From the NCBI GenBank assembly GCA_030867875.1, contig JAOWCC010000655.1, positions 5,867,083 to 5,931,082 of the forward strand: a DNA stretch of 64,000 nucleotides, written 5' to 3'. Made by a program: the position numbers and the translations under genes. The notes beneath the pieces were generated by a model. The model was not told the origin of the DNA, did not search any database, and saw nothing but the letters and a program-made list of their open reading frames with translations. Source of the stretch: Actinernus sp. WN-2022. Taxonomy: Eukaryota; Cnidaria; Anthozoa; Actiniaria; Actinernidae. Below are positions 37,201 to 47,111 of this stretch, one piece after another. The stretch's first letter is position 1, and each line of letters opens with the position of its first letter.

Positions 37201-39500
37201 GCACATCATCTCGGATGCTACGCTTGCCACAAGTAGTTCAACAGCAGCTCGAGCTTCTCTACCTGACTGTCTGGAGATAAAGACCTCATCCATACCAAAT
37301 GCAGGCCTGGGTGTGTTCGCTAAATCCGCGATAGTAAAAGGAGCCAGGTTTGGACCATACCACGGCAGAAAAGTCAAACTCGACGACATGGAGATTGAAA
37401 ACGACGGCAGCTATATGTGGGAGGTAAGTTTATATCATTCCCGCGGTGTCAATTTATCAGGTTTTAAAAGTGAAAGACTGATTCCTTTAATATGACTCGA
37501 ACACTATCAAACTGATAATGGATTCACTGCATTTCCTATAATGCAATCCATGAGTAAACATGTAAACTTACGATCAGTGTTGTAGCACGACTACGGAGAA
37601 ACCGTGTACGTTTTACACTCATTTAAAATACACCTATTTCAAATAAAGGTTTTCCTGGACAAACGCTATTTCCAGACCAAAAATGGATTGTGGTTGTAGT
37701 CTGGTAAATTTGTTTCTTTTAAGACAAACTGAGCAAGTATTTTAGGGCTGATTAGCAGAGTTCTCATAACACAGGCATTTATTTCAAATCCATGCAGGCT
37801 TCTACGGTAAGTAAAAAGAGTATTGTAGAAAGCTTCGATTTTTGAATTAAACTGTAGTTTATCCGTTTCGCACAACTGGGTAATTACAAGCACAATGCAT
37901 TTCGGTCTGGGAATGTTGCTTGCCGTTTGTAATTGTCCGGGAAAACCTCTCTTGAAATATGTGTATGTTATGGAACATTCATTTTTGTTTAACAAACTAG
38001 GTAACGAAAGATGGAAAAGTCTACTACTTTGTTGATGGATACGATGAAACAACCAGTAACTGGATGAGATTCGTGAACTGTTCACGTTGTGAACGCGAAC
38101 AGAACCTGGTAGCATTTCAGTACCGTGGAGAGATTTATTACCGCAGCTACAAGGAGATTCCAGTGGGAACAGAGCTTCTGGTGTGGTATGGAGATAAGTA
38201 CGCCGAGGATCTGGGGATATCAGTAGATACTGATACGCCGAAAGTTCAAGATCCCGTAAGAGGTAAGTCTCAAAGCAAAGCTGTGAGATCCCAATTGGCT
38301 AACGGGATTGGATCAGATAACCTATGATTCTGTAGAGCATGCTACTGATTCTGATAACTGATACACTCGATCAGAATTCCAGTAACCAAGAAATAGTATG
38401 GCATATTTAAGGAAAATTAAAGTGAAATTGGTGAAAATAATGCAACGTCATAATTGACATTTCCAATAGCGCATTCCCCCCTCCCCTTCCCCGCAAATGT
38501 TTTTTTAGTTGTGATCTATTGATTATTTCCTGTAGGAAATACGCAGCGTGGATACAAATGCATGAAGTGTAACAAGTGCTTTACATCATCCAACATGCTA
38601 CTTAGACACGTAAAGCATGTCTGCCTCATTCCACCGACAAAGAAAGAATTAAAGTGTCAATTGTGCTTGCTGCAGTGTTCTACAGCGAAGGATCTCACTG
38701 AACATCTCGAGACTCACTGTACTAAGACGTCACTGAAAGAGTGTCCATTGTGTAAGAAGATGTCTACAAAACACACGCACATGATAAGGCACTTACGATG
38801 TCACACAGGGTATAGACCGTATGAATGTGAACATTGCAAAAAGACATTTAATGAGTCGGCTAATCTTAAAACACATTTACGTATCCATACTGGTGAGAAA
38901 CTTTACCAGTGTACATACTGTGACAAGGCATTTAATGTGTCAGGTCATCTTAAAACACATTTACGTATCCATACCGGTGAGAAACCTTACCAGTGTACAT
39001 ACTGTGACAAGGCATTTAATGAGTCATGTGCTCTTAAAACACATTTACGTATCCATACTGGTGATAAACCTTACCAGTGTACATACTGTGACAAGGCATT
39101 TACTGTGTCAGGTGCTCTTAAAAGACATTTACGTATCCATTCTGGTGATAAACCTTACCAGTGTACATACTCTGACAAGGCATTTAATCAGTCAGGTGCT
39201 CTTAAAAGACATTTACGTATCCACACTGGTGATAAACCTTACCAGTGTACATACTGTGACAAGACATTTAATGAGTCGGCTAATCTTAAAACACATTTAC
39301 GTATCCATACTGGTGAGAAACCTTACCAGTGTACATACTGTGACAAGGCATTTAATGAGTCAGGTGCTCTTAAAACACATTTACGTATCCATACTGGTGA
39401 TAAACCTTACCAGTGTACATACTGTGACAAGGCATTTACTGTGTCAGGTGCTCTTAAAAGACATTTACGTATCCATTCTGGTGATAAACCAGTTACTTGA
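28266..39500 (+). CDS. PRDM9: PRDM9-like gene, copy B (complete)
   Basis: Join of eight exons: 28266-28297, 28444-28547, 31449-31646, 32502-32560, 32834-33113, 37146-37423, 38001-38262, 38536-39500. The total is 2178 bases, 725 residues plus stop. This is the only copy fully inside the window and it has every module: N-terminal exon pair with KRAB-A-like segment, acidic linker, SSXRD-like, zinc knuckle plus PR/SET, and 3 divergent plus 8 canonical fingers. The start at 28266 lies in ATTATGG (purine-free -3 position T differs from the strict consensus, but +4 is G) and is shared with copy C. Upstream non-coding exons are possible; a second in-frame ATG is at 28460. One finger has lost a zinc ligand (see exon 8). 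Confidence 0.9.
28444..28547 (+). CDS. PRDM9: copy B exon 2, KRAB-A-like segment
   Basis: Acceptor TTCTTACAG, donor ATTG|GTAAGT. The product contains [18 protein letters not shown] and [10 protein letters not shown]. The second part resembles the end of the KRAB A box (RDVMLENYENLVSLG) and the matching place in human PRDM9 (KRNYNALITIG). The first half of the KRAB A box is not seen, and the YE..R..NI..N..F...LG pattern also occurs in unrelated nuclear proteins, so true KRAB identity is uncertain. Confidence 0.75.
28548..30130. other. copy B intron 2, first part
   Basis: About 1.58 kb not present in copy C intron 2 (663 bp in total). It holds the dead recombinase element (next entry). 28775-29060 has frames on both strands without recognisable domains. 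Confidence 0.6.
29430..29935 (+). pseudogene. tyrosine recombinase (DIRS/Crypton-type) relic
   Basis: Translation across frame breaks gives an N-terminal core-binding-like part ([49 protein letters not shown]), then [20 protein letters not shown] and the catalytic motif HSFRRGGASWAF with [20 protein letters not shown]. HxxR and the final Tyr are hallmarks of tyrosine recombinases. Stops, frameshifts and a missing middle show it is dead. Whether it came from a DIRS-like retroelement or a Crypton cannot be told, as no reverse transcriptase is visible. Confidence 0.7.
30190..31300. repeat. 110-bp VNTR of ACT-rich units, nine copies, copy B intron 2
   Basis: Nine occurrences of CGACTGCTTCTGCT, at about 30349, 30469, 30569, 30684, 30792, 30901, 31011, 31119 and 31231, each inside a CTACTACTAC/TACATGTACC unit of 100-120 bp. 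Copy A has one unit and copy C none. Confidence 0.93.
31449..31646 (+). CDS. PRDM9: copy B exon 3, acidic/basic linker
   Basis: Same 198-bp size as in A and C. Differences from A include His for Leu just after the split Gly and Lys for Thr at the start of the basic run (KRKKKKS). The [10 protein letters not shown] segment is unchanged. Confidence 0.88.
31647..32501. other. copy B intron 3
   Basis: Colinear with intron 3 of A. A C run at about 32405-32419 replaces a shorter CCCCCC in A. No feature inside. Confidence 0.7.
32502..32560 (+). CDS. PRDM9: copy B exon 4, short linker
   Basis: A 59-bp exon between CTGACAG and [18 protein letters not shown] replaces EFRPRKSS of copy A. The intron after it is only 273 bp, against 958 bp in A, because about 0.7 kb is deleted. 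Confidence 0.8.
32834..33113 (+). CDS. PRDM9: copy B exon 5, SSXRD-like exon
   Basis: A 280-bp exon in the same phase as A. It has Ile in place of the Arg of the SRYPKR motif (SIYPKR), a change in the otherwise constant SSXRD core, and the acidic part reads [12 protein letters not shown]. Confidence 0.85.
33114..34431. other. copy B intron 5, first part
   Basis: Colinear with copy A; includes the 200-bp repeat at about 33572-33770. No exon. Confidence 0.65.
34432..34692 (-). mobile_element. tRNA-derived SINE in copy B intron 5
   Basis: Minus-strand SINE orthologous to the ones at 4033-4290 and 57727-57978. The head reads GTGGTGCAGTGGTTAAGCGC and the B box region GGTTCGATTCCCGGACGCGG is better preserved than in A. 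Confidence 0.85.
34891..36180. mobile_element. foldback element with 7-bp TSD, copy B intron 5
   Basis: Orthologous to 4482-6399: same CTTCTGG duplications (34884-34890, 36181-36187) and same inverted ends, with a GGGATCCTG variant on the right. Confidence 0.88.
34915..35925. repeat. 31/32-bp VNTR, about 32 units
   Basis: Same unit as in copy A but fewer copies and other variants: CACAGTGTAATCC, ACATAATGGG, and a terminal run with TATCTCAAAGC and TATGCCACAGC. The arrays have evolved separately since duplication. Confidence 0.97.
36188..37145. other. copy B intron 5, end, with G-tract-bounded element
   Basis: 36319-36765 runs from a G run and GTGTGCCGCC to GGGCGGCACATACCCGTATA and a second G run. 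The remainder up to exon 6 is ordinary intron, missing in A from about 36672. Confidence 0.6.
37146..37423 (+). CDS. PRDM9: copy B exon 6, zinc knuckle and first half of PR/SET
   Basis: Differs from A by only a few residues, clustered next to the knuckle ([13 protein letters not shown] against CPVHGPLHVILDA). The His of CPVHGP, conserved in A, C and human, is Tyr here, so the knuckle may be weakened. [10 protein letters not shown] is intact. Confidence 0.93.
37718..37835. repeat. 200-bp repeat, truncated, copy B intron 6
   Basis: Same insertion site as 7526-7730 in A, but internal and right-end pieces are deleted. Confidence 0.65.
38001..38262 (+). CDS. PRDM9: copy B exon 7, catalytic half of PR/SET
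   Basis: Same length as A with conservative changes (FVDGY for FDDGY, KEIP for KDIP). IYYR and VWYGD tyrosines are kept. Unlike A and C, the donor is a consensus GTAAGT, next to a deletion of about 45 bp that A and C do not have. Confidence 0.92.
38536..39500 (+). CDS. PRDM9: copy B exon 8, zinc-finger array (3 divergent + 8 canonical)
   Basis: Eight canonical 84-bp fingers from 38820 to 39491 follow the three divergent ones. Positions -1, 2, 3, 6 read EANT, VGHT, ECAT, VGAR, QGAR, EANT, EGAT, VGAR. Finger 5 has Ser instead of the second zinc-binding Cys (CTYS, codon TCT at 39171-39173), so it may not fold. Fingers 7-8 closely repeat fingers 3-4, and finger 6 repeats finger 1. Confidence 0.95.
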
Positions 39501-40320
39501 ACTAATCACGAGGAACAGCAAAATGTGGATAACTCGCTAAAACTAGCCTGCGTCGCATCCGAACTGAACCCCGGTTAAGTCCGTCTGCGAATTATCGAAC
39601 GAAAGCTTGTTTTGGACCCCCAGCGGAGTAGCACGATTATATGTACCCTCCTCTGATTGGTTTTTACTAATGCTTATATGTTGGTTTAGTTACAGTTAGT
39701 TTACGTATAGACGCTAAACTCATTCGAAATTTTAAATGGCTGTCGCTAATTTTCATAATGTTGATATTCAATATTTTCTGAAGAATAAACTAGCCTATAT
39801 GTGAAAGAGTGAGTTCGTGTTAGAAACATGTAGCTCTTTAATAATGGCAGAATATATCCTGACAAAGAAAACAACGTTTGAACCTTAGAAACATGGTAAC
39901 GAGGCTAGTCAGTATCTCGTACAAAACTCTTATTTGAACCTCGGTAACTTCGCAAAACTTACTCATGTTTGCATGCTCTCTGGTGAAGTGGCAGTGCTTA
40001 TTTTAATGCCAACATTTTCTAACAACCCAAGCTTGGTAACACCGTGACTTTCCCAATCGTGAGTGTTTGTGTTGAATTTTACATTACCATAATGGCTGAC
40101 TCAGACGCTGAACTTTCGCATTGCATTGTGGTATCGAACATGTCTGTTCCATCAGTCTGTTGCGCTTTCTGTTTTTCATTGTTTTAGACGTCGTTTTGTT
40201 TGTTTTGGAGATCAGTTGATCTGAAAAACAAAGAAAGGCAATTGCTGTTTTTCTAGTCTTTTCATTTGTTTCCATTTTGCGGGCTTTGGAAAACAAAAAG
40301 GAAAACAAGAAAAGACTGTA
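39501..40320. repeat. 3' flank of copy B, duplicated from the A flank
   Basis: Left arm of the foldback element (39544-39672) joins directly to the block matching 11265-12060; about 1.6 kb found after A (9655-11265) is absent. Confidence 0.8.
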
Positions 40321-40767
40321 GAGCGGTTTTCAATCCACCGAACCGAGAAAGATGGCGACTGCACATCAGACCACAATCCCTTGCGAACCTAGCACAGTAA
40401 AACACGTAGAAATCCTGTTTTTTTTTCAGAGACAGTGTATTGGCAACAGTACTTGTACTGGCTTGTTTTTAAGATTAAACTCCTCTACAGAGATTTTATA
40501 ACGGATTTAAAGCTTTGCGTGCGCAAAGGACTCTGGGTAAAAGTGCAAACCATTATTTTTTTCAGTACGGTGGATTGAGTCAAAACCAGTGAACCAATCA
40601 GAAGCCAGTAAAAACCAATGAACCAATCACGAACTGAAGTAATTCACGATTGGTCAGTTTTACTTCAACCAATCGCGAGGAAATTTAAACGCAATCATGA
40701 TAACTAGCCAATCAAATTCGTATGCAATCACCTAATTGACGTTTCGACACCTAATTCAAAACCACTC
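40321..40767. mobile_element. TA-flanked MITE of the GAGCGGTTTTCAATT family
   Basis: Starts GAGCGGTTTTCAATCCACCG after TA (40319-40320), ends CTAATTCAAAACCACTC before TA. Interior is rich in CCAATCA and TGATTGG. Confidence 0.7.
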
Positions 40768-41916
40768 TACTGGCAAAGTTGTTTTTGCATGTGTTTTGTA
40801 TTTAAATTTCCGCTCTCGCTATTAACAACAAGACATCTTTGTTCTATCATAACGTTACCATGGTCAGGTCACCGACTCATTCAGTTGTCACTCAACCTTA
40901 CACTTAAGCGCGCCAAATGAAGCCTACCCAGAACTGTAACTTTGTAAATGTGTTAGGATTAAGAATATAAGAAATCGGATTAAGATGAAAAATTGTGGTT
41001 ACGTTATCTTTACAAGATGCATACTTGCCAAATGTCCCGAATTTTAGCCGATCGTTCGGCCGTCCCGCATGACCACACTATGTCCCGCATGACCACAATA
41101 TGTCACGATTAAAAAAAAACACGTTCCTTTACGGATATTCACGGAAGGCAGATACTTGTTCTCCAATACCTGAATGGTAACATATGTACAAATGTAGCAG
41201 GGCGCAACCCGATCTCAAATGTAAATAAATCACTTTAATAACATGGCAGTGTGTTCAGTTTAGTGAAGTCTGTTTACAGTGCGACTACTGAAACCAGGGC
41301 CACTTAGACAACGAGAATCAATCACATTGCAGAACGAAAACAAAGCATTCCAACTAACGGTTATTTAAGTTAATCCGTGTCGATTACAAGACAATAGTAT
41401 TGCGACTTAGTCGAGCTTCAATCCGGTAAAATTTGGTCGACTAGTTCTGAACTAGTCATGGTTTCTGACTTTGGAATGCTGTATTTTCGTTTTGCAATGT
41501 GTTTGGTTCGCCGTACTGTAATTCCTGGCTGTTGTTCAAACTCTGCACTAACCTGAGTATCAGCATTCTCCCCTCCCCCTCCCCTACTGGGCCTGATACT
41601 CAGGTTAACTCTGTACGAACATGTACAATATGGTCGGTGAATTTTGATACTTTGCCGTAAACGAATTTTGTGGTATAGTTTGCCCCTTTGTAATGCTTTC
41701 CACTAATTTCCATCTTCAAAGACCATATAAAATATCGTTCAAAGCAAAATATCAGTTTTGTACGTTCTTGTGCAAAGTTTCTGATAGAAACATATTCCCA
41801 CAAAATGATCAATTCAAAAACAATTATGGTACGTTAAACTCAACAGTTCAAAAGTTATTCCGACATAATTTCATATATCAGTGATTATTTTGGTATAAAC
41901 GGTAGATTTCGTATGA
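40768..41916. other. intergenic, no gene seen
   Basis: Includes a short inverted pair CTAACCTGAGTATCAG (41550-41565) and CTGATACTCAGGTTA (41590-41604) around C-rich DNA, and pieces shared with introns of the genes (GTGCGACTACTGAAACCAGG at 41280). Confidence 0.5.
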
Positions 41917-43060
41917 GTGGGACAAACTATGGCAATGACTACCACACGATTACTGTACGGCATGCCGTGACATTGAAATGGTTTCCCTATTGTTTTTGTC
42001 CTACTGATTCAATCAAATTACAGAGATACAGTACGACACGATTACTGTACGGCATGTCGTGACATTGAAATGGTTTCCCTATTGTTTTTGTCCTACTGAT
42101 TCAATCAAATTACAGAGATACAGTACGACACGATTACTGTACGGCATGTCGTGACATTGAAATGGTTTCCCTATTGTTTTTGTCCTACTGATTCAATCAA
42201 ATTACAGAGATACAGTACGACACGATTACTGTACGGCATGTCGTGACATTGAAATGGTTTCCCTATTGTTTTTGTCCTACTGATTCAATCAAATTACAGA
42301 GATACAGTACGACACGATTACTGTACGGCATGCCGTGACATTGAAATGGTTTCCCTATTGTTTTTGTCCTACTGATTCAATCAAATTACAGAGATACAGT
42401 ACGACACGATTACTGTACTGCATGCCGTGACATTGAAATAGTTTCCCTATTGTTTTTGTCCTACTGATTCAATCAAATTACAGTGATACAGTACGACACG
42501 ATTACTGTACTGCATGCCGTGACATTGAAATAGTTTCCCTATTGTTTTTGTCCTACTGATTCAATCAAATTACAGAGATACAGTACGACACGATTACTGT
42601 ACTGCATGTCGTGACATTGAAATAGTTTCCCTATTGTTTTTGTCCTACTGATTCAATCAAATTACAGAGATACAGTACGACACGATTACTGTACTGCATG
42701 CCGTGACATTGAAATAGTTTCCCTATTGTTTTTGTCCTACTGATTCAATCAAATTACAGAGATACAGTACGACACGATTACTGTACTGCATGTCGTGACA
42801 TTGAAATAGTTTCCCTATTGTTTTTGTCCTACTGATTCAATCAAATTACAGAGATACAGTACGACACGATTACTGTACTGCATGCCGTGACATTGAAATG
42901 GTTTATCTATTGTTTTTGACCTGCGGATCCAATCAATTACAGAGACACAGTACAGAACGTTTACTGTACGGCATGTCGTGACATTGAAATGGTTTCTCTA
43001 TTGTTTTTGTCCTGTGGATCCAATCAATTACAGAGATACAGCACAGTTACTGTACGGTAT
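41917..43060. repeat. 92-bp satellite, about 12 units
   Basis: Exact 92-bp spacing of CAGAGATACAGTACGACACG at 42021, 42113, 42205, 42297, 42389 and so on to 42849, with degenerate units after. Each unit holds the palindrome-like CTGTACGGCATGCCGTGACA and TTCCCTATTGTTTTTGTCCT. Confidence 0.96.
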
Positions 43061-43062
43061 GT

Positions 43063-43674
43063 TCATTTCTCCGGCATTATCGGAAGTTTCTTCAAAATGT
43101 CAGACTGCATTTTCGAAATTTTCATTTCTGCAAGTTAACAATTTTGCCGAGCCAGGGGGGGAGGAGTAATGCGAGGGAGGGGCGCCTTTTTCTTTTTGGA
43201 CTGTCTCGCATTGGAAATCTGCAATGTTGGTAATTATGTTGGTGTAATATTACATTTTGTATAAAGATATATTAATATCAAACTATAGGAACACATAACG
43301 CTGCAATGGCGAACTCGTGGATGTAAAGTGTATTTTAGTATGGAAAATGTTCACAATTTAAGTTATTTTTGCTGTTGTGATAGCCTGTGTAGCCTGTAAA
43401 ACCACGTGACCGCTGACGTCATCGTTACGACACTACCACTAAGTAATTTATGGGGACCCAATACCATGTCTGTCAAAGTTTGAGCCGCCTGTCATTAGAA
43501 ATGAGGGAGATACGGGCATGTACTAAACATCACGTGACCATCATACGAGTATATCCCGATCTAACATACATCATTCGGAAAACATACACCTGACCCCGAT
43601 ATAACTCGTTCCTTCGCATGCGTGAATCCACGAGTTAAAAAGATTTGGTAGGTTATGAATAAAACTATGCATAG
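43063..43674. repeat. intergenic block duplicated from 15250-15905
   Basis: Colinear match, ending at GCATAG where the next element is inserted. Confidence 0.8.
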
Positions 43675-45735
43675 TGTATTATTCCGCCTAGTACATTGTC
43701 ATTAATGAGGTATGGGGTGCAACTCCGACCTGGGACAAACCCAGGGCGAAGAGCGAAAGATGAGAAATGATGGTCCAGGCATCAACTCCGGCTAAATGAG
43801 GGTGGGTGGGAGGGTCGCAGAACTACCTGTTCGTCTTCTGGTTTCTTGCAAACAACACCTATAGAGAGCATTGTTCTTCCTTTTATACTCTCGTTAATTA
43901 ATTCCCTAGGCGTAATTTACATATTCAAATAGACTTTGCATAGTGTATTATTCCGCCTGGTACATTGTCATTAATGAGGTATGGGGTGCAACTCCGACCT
44001 TCCCGAAACCCTTTGTCCAAGCGCTATTTATATATCACCATTGGTAATTAGACCAGTTAATTGTTAGATTACTCTAGTCAAGGTGCTATACCCGTAGTTA
44101 CGTACATTTCATTCTCACTGTTCTTTATACGAGGAACGTAATACAGCTACCACTGAATCCTCCCCTTCCCAAACCTTATCTTCACTCTCTCCTGAACGGG
44201 AACCCCATCCACGTTAACTGAGATGAAAATAAACATGGAGTAATTCCGGAAAAAGGCAGTGCTATTACAAAGTAAACCACAAAGAAAACATTAATATACC
44301 GAAAAACAGCAAGGATGGAGTCCCCGATCAGGAGAAAGCAACTTCCAACGCCCGAAAACGGGACGTCCACTGGCAGCTCAGTTTGGGAGGTAGCCCATGC
44401 GAGTTACTTGCCCTGATCTGAGAGCATTTTCCTAATAACCATAGCCGGACCGGCAAGCATACTACGCTTGAACAAGCCACGCATTTCTCTATACCCACAT
44501 ATACATTATATTTTAGCTACACAGGTATTCTCTTAGCTACATAGGCATAATATTCTCTAAGCCAAACAGGCATTCTTTAGCCACACAGGCATATAGAATG
44601 ACTGCCCCACAGCCAGATTCCTTTCGCCTCACAGGCGTATATTCTTTAGCCACACAGGCATATAGAATGACTGCCCCACAGGCAGTTTCCTTTCGCCTCA
44701 CAAACGTATATTCTTTAGCCACACAGGCATATACAATGACTGACCGACAGGCAGATTCCTTTCGTCTCACAGGCGTAATTTCTTTAGCCATACAAGCATA
44801 TTTACTGACTGTCCCGCTGACATATTCCTTTCGCCTCACAGGCGTATTTTAACCAACTTCCCCAACGGCAGATTTTTTTCGCGTTGGCAGAATTATTGCC
44901 TCACAGGCATTTTTCTAACCGCCTCTGCACAATTCTATTTTGGCCACACAGGCATTCTTCTATCCACAGAGGCATTCTTTCAGCCACACAGGCATTAATT
45001 TAGACACACAAAAGTCAAAAGATAACTATAACCAAACACGCATTCTGATGTCGGCGCGCATAAGTCACACTTGAGCTATAATAAAATAATAAATAAACAT
45101 GTATAATTCTACTAGCTAAAACTAAGCTACAAAAGTCGTTACAGAAACTACCTTGATAATAATGGTTGTTCTAGCAGCAGATATGCAGTTTGAGAGCAGG
45201 GAAACGTTTCCCAGATACATCCGCCATCGGTACCGCAATATTGTAAACCACGTAGCAATCGCAAAGAATCTTAATTTAAACTACAACCGAAAAGTGAAAA
45301 ATCGGCACAACAACCGAACTGCGAGGTGAACAGCATAAACCACCAAGCATAATAGGCAATAACTATATCCGAATACAAACTAATAGGAGTTCTCACAACG
45401 CTCCCGTAAAGGAACGAGCACATGTCATACCAAATACACTACCTCATGCAGTCATTCAAAATTGCGGCTGGTCTGCCTTGGCCGTAACATTAGAGAGCCT
45501 CAGTTCAAAAGAACTGTTGAAGAACCGTGACTATCATAGGCTTCAGTTGTTGTTTTTTCCCCTCATACTTCTTCGAGAACCAGCAAGCTAGCCGGAGTTG
45601 ATGCTGGACGAGACGCAGAACAACCTGTTCGTCTTCTGGTTTCTTGCAAACAACACCTATAGAGAGCATTGTTCTTCCTTTTATACTCTCGTTAATTAAT
45701 TCCCTAGGCGTAATTTACATATTCAAATTGACTTT
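43675..45735. mobile_element. 2.06-kb insertion with GCATAG target duplication
   Basis: Flanked by GCATAG at 43669-43674 and 45736-45741; the uninterrupted site is at 15897-15902. Internal direct repeats: TGTATTATTCCGCCT at 43675 and 43941, and about 110 bp containing ACCTGTTCGTCTTCTGGTTT at about 43825 and 45620. No ORF of note. The type is unknown. Confidence 0.65.
44581..44860. repeat. 69-bp tandem repeat, four units
   Basis: CCACACAGGCATATAGAATG at 44581, 44650, 44719 and a diverged copy at 44788; each unit also carries TTCCTTTCGCCTCACAGGCG. Shorter CACACAGGCATTC remnants continue to about 45000. Confidence 0.9.
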
Positions 45736-45899
45736 GCATAGGGTTATCGAGTCAGAACCACCTGAGTTCAGACCGGTAGTCGTATGGAAACCGGGACGAA
45801 TATCTCGGTCCAGTCAAGTCAGTTCGGGTGTACATGGGAAAAGTATTTTTTTGTCCTCCAGATCGATCTGATCAAACTCGTGCCAGTCCAGCACCAGGA

Positions 45900-46140
45900 A
45901 TGGAGATGCCGGGGTGGTGCAGTGGTTAAGCGCTTCGCCTCACACCTCTCTGGCCCAGGTTCGATCTGCGGACGCGGAACTATATGTGACTTGGGCTTCT
46001 TGGTATCTCGCCCTTACTCCGAAGGTTTTCCTCCGGTTTCTCAGGTTTTCCTTCTTCTCTTCACAAAAACCAACACGCTAATTTCCAATTCGATCTGTGG
46101 GTTAGCCGGGTCCCGAGTCCCGTTAGAAATTTAGAGAACG
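45900..46140 (+). mobile_element. tRNA-derived SINE
   Basis: GGGTGGTGCAGTGGTTAAGC head, GGTTCGATCTGCGGACGC, CTCGCCCTTACTCCGAAGG, AATTCGATCTGTGGGTTAGC tail. Orthologous to 16061-16300 by flanks (GAATATCTCGG... upstream of both). Confidence 0.85.
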
Positions 46141-46894
46141 AGTCACTGAGACCGGTGTGAGATGATTTGTCTTCTCTTTCTCATTGTATACGTCTAACTT
46201 ATATCTTATCCACCAACGTTTAGAAAAAGCCGATAGAAAACTATTTCATAAGATCAGCAATATCTCGACACACCCACTTTTTACACTTCTACCTAGGTTT
46301 AAGGATTCGTCTATTCGTCTTAGGTCAGTTGTTTCATGTCGAAAGTAAACACCGAGCGTTTCAAAAATAGCTTATTAATAGGCTAATTTTTTAGTATAAA
46401 TTAGTATTTCCTTAATTGTGAGCTACGTGCGTTAAATTTTTGTATTTTGATTTGTATTCTTAAATATTGCAACATATCATATATATTTTATTAGGTGAAT
46501 AAAGACATTATTATTATTGTTGTAAAACAAGATTCAGTGTTTATAAAATAGATTCAATAGTACGCGCGCTCTGATTGGCTGAAAGCCGTGCACGTGTTTC
46601 TATAACTCTAGTTGAGCGCGCTAGTACTTATTTTCTGTGGGTTATTTTATAAAGGAAATAGAAAACATTTTCCCCTTGCTTCTATGGAGTTAATATAGAA
46701 ATACTTGTGGTGAAGTTTGTAAGAACTCGGGCTCGTGTTCCCACTGCCATTTCTCGTTCTCCCAAACTCCCACTCGTGTTTCTATAACTCTATAGAAACA
46801 CGGGAAATGTTTTCTATTTCTTAAACGGAGCCCGGTCTGAGCTCGTACATATAGTACATGCAAGTTTTAAAAGTCGTTTTTCGCGCGCCCGGCC
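46141..46894. other. intergenic with an inverted-repeat element
   Basis: 46560-46815 has CGCGCTCTGATTGGCT, CGTGTTTCTATAACTCTA in direct and palindromic arrangement (GTGTTTCTATAACTCTATAGAAACAC), consistent with a foldback repeat. No gene. Confidence 0.5.
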
Positions 46895-47111
46895 CTTGGA
46901 ATTGATTTTCCCGCTCTTTTCGGTTTGGACCAATCAGAGCCTGGAACTGAATCGTGACGTCATACCCTTCCTTTCTCTTTTTCTTTTTCTTTCGGTGAGT
47001 TTCACGAAGAAGAAGGATATTCAGTTTTGTTCTCACTTTCTTCAGCTTGAACAGCCAGTTTACCTTTCTTAATTACTCACAGCACTGGATTATATTTTCG
47101 TGAGTTCTGGG
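46895..47111 (+). promoter_or_regulatory. possible promoter and 5' non-coding exon upstream of copy C
   Basis: Matches 16540-16740: CCAAT at 46930-46934, perfect CRE TGACGTCA at 46955-46962, then about 150 bp to the donor GGG|GTAAGT (47111/47112). TTTTCCCGCTCTTTTC just upstream resembles an E2F site. It lies 2.7 kb before the start codon of copy C. Function is inference. Confidence 0.4.

Noticed and set aside
44537..44852. ORFs on both strands around 44.6 kb with VAKEYT/RRKES or QAYRMTAPQ repeats
   Set aside because: Both come from the 69-bp tandem repeat (unit divisible by three).
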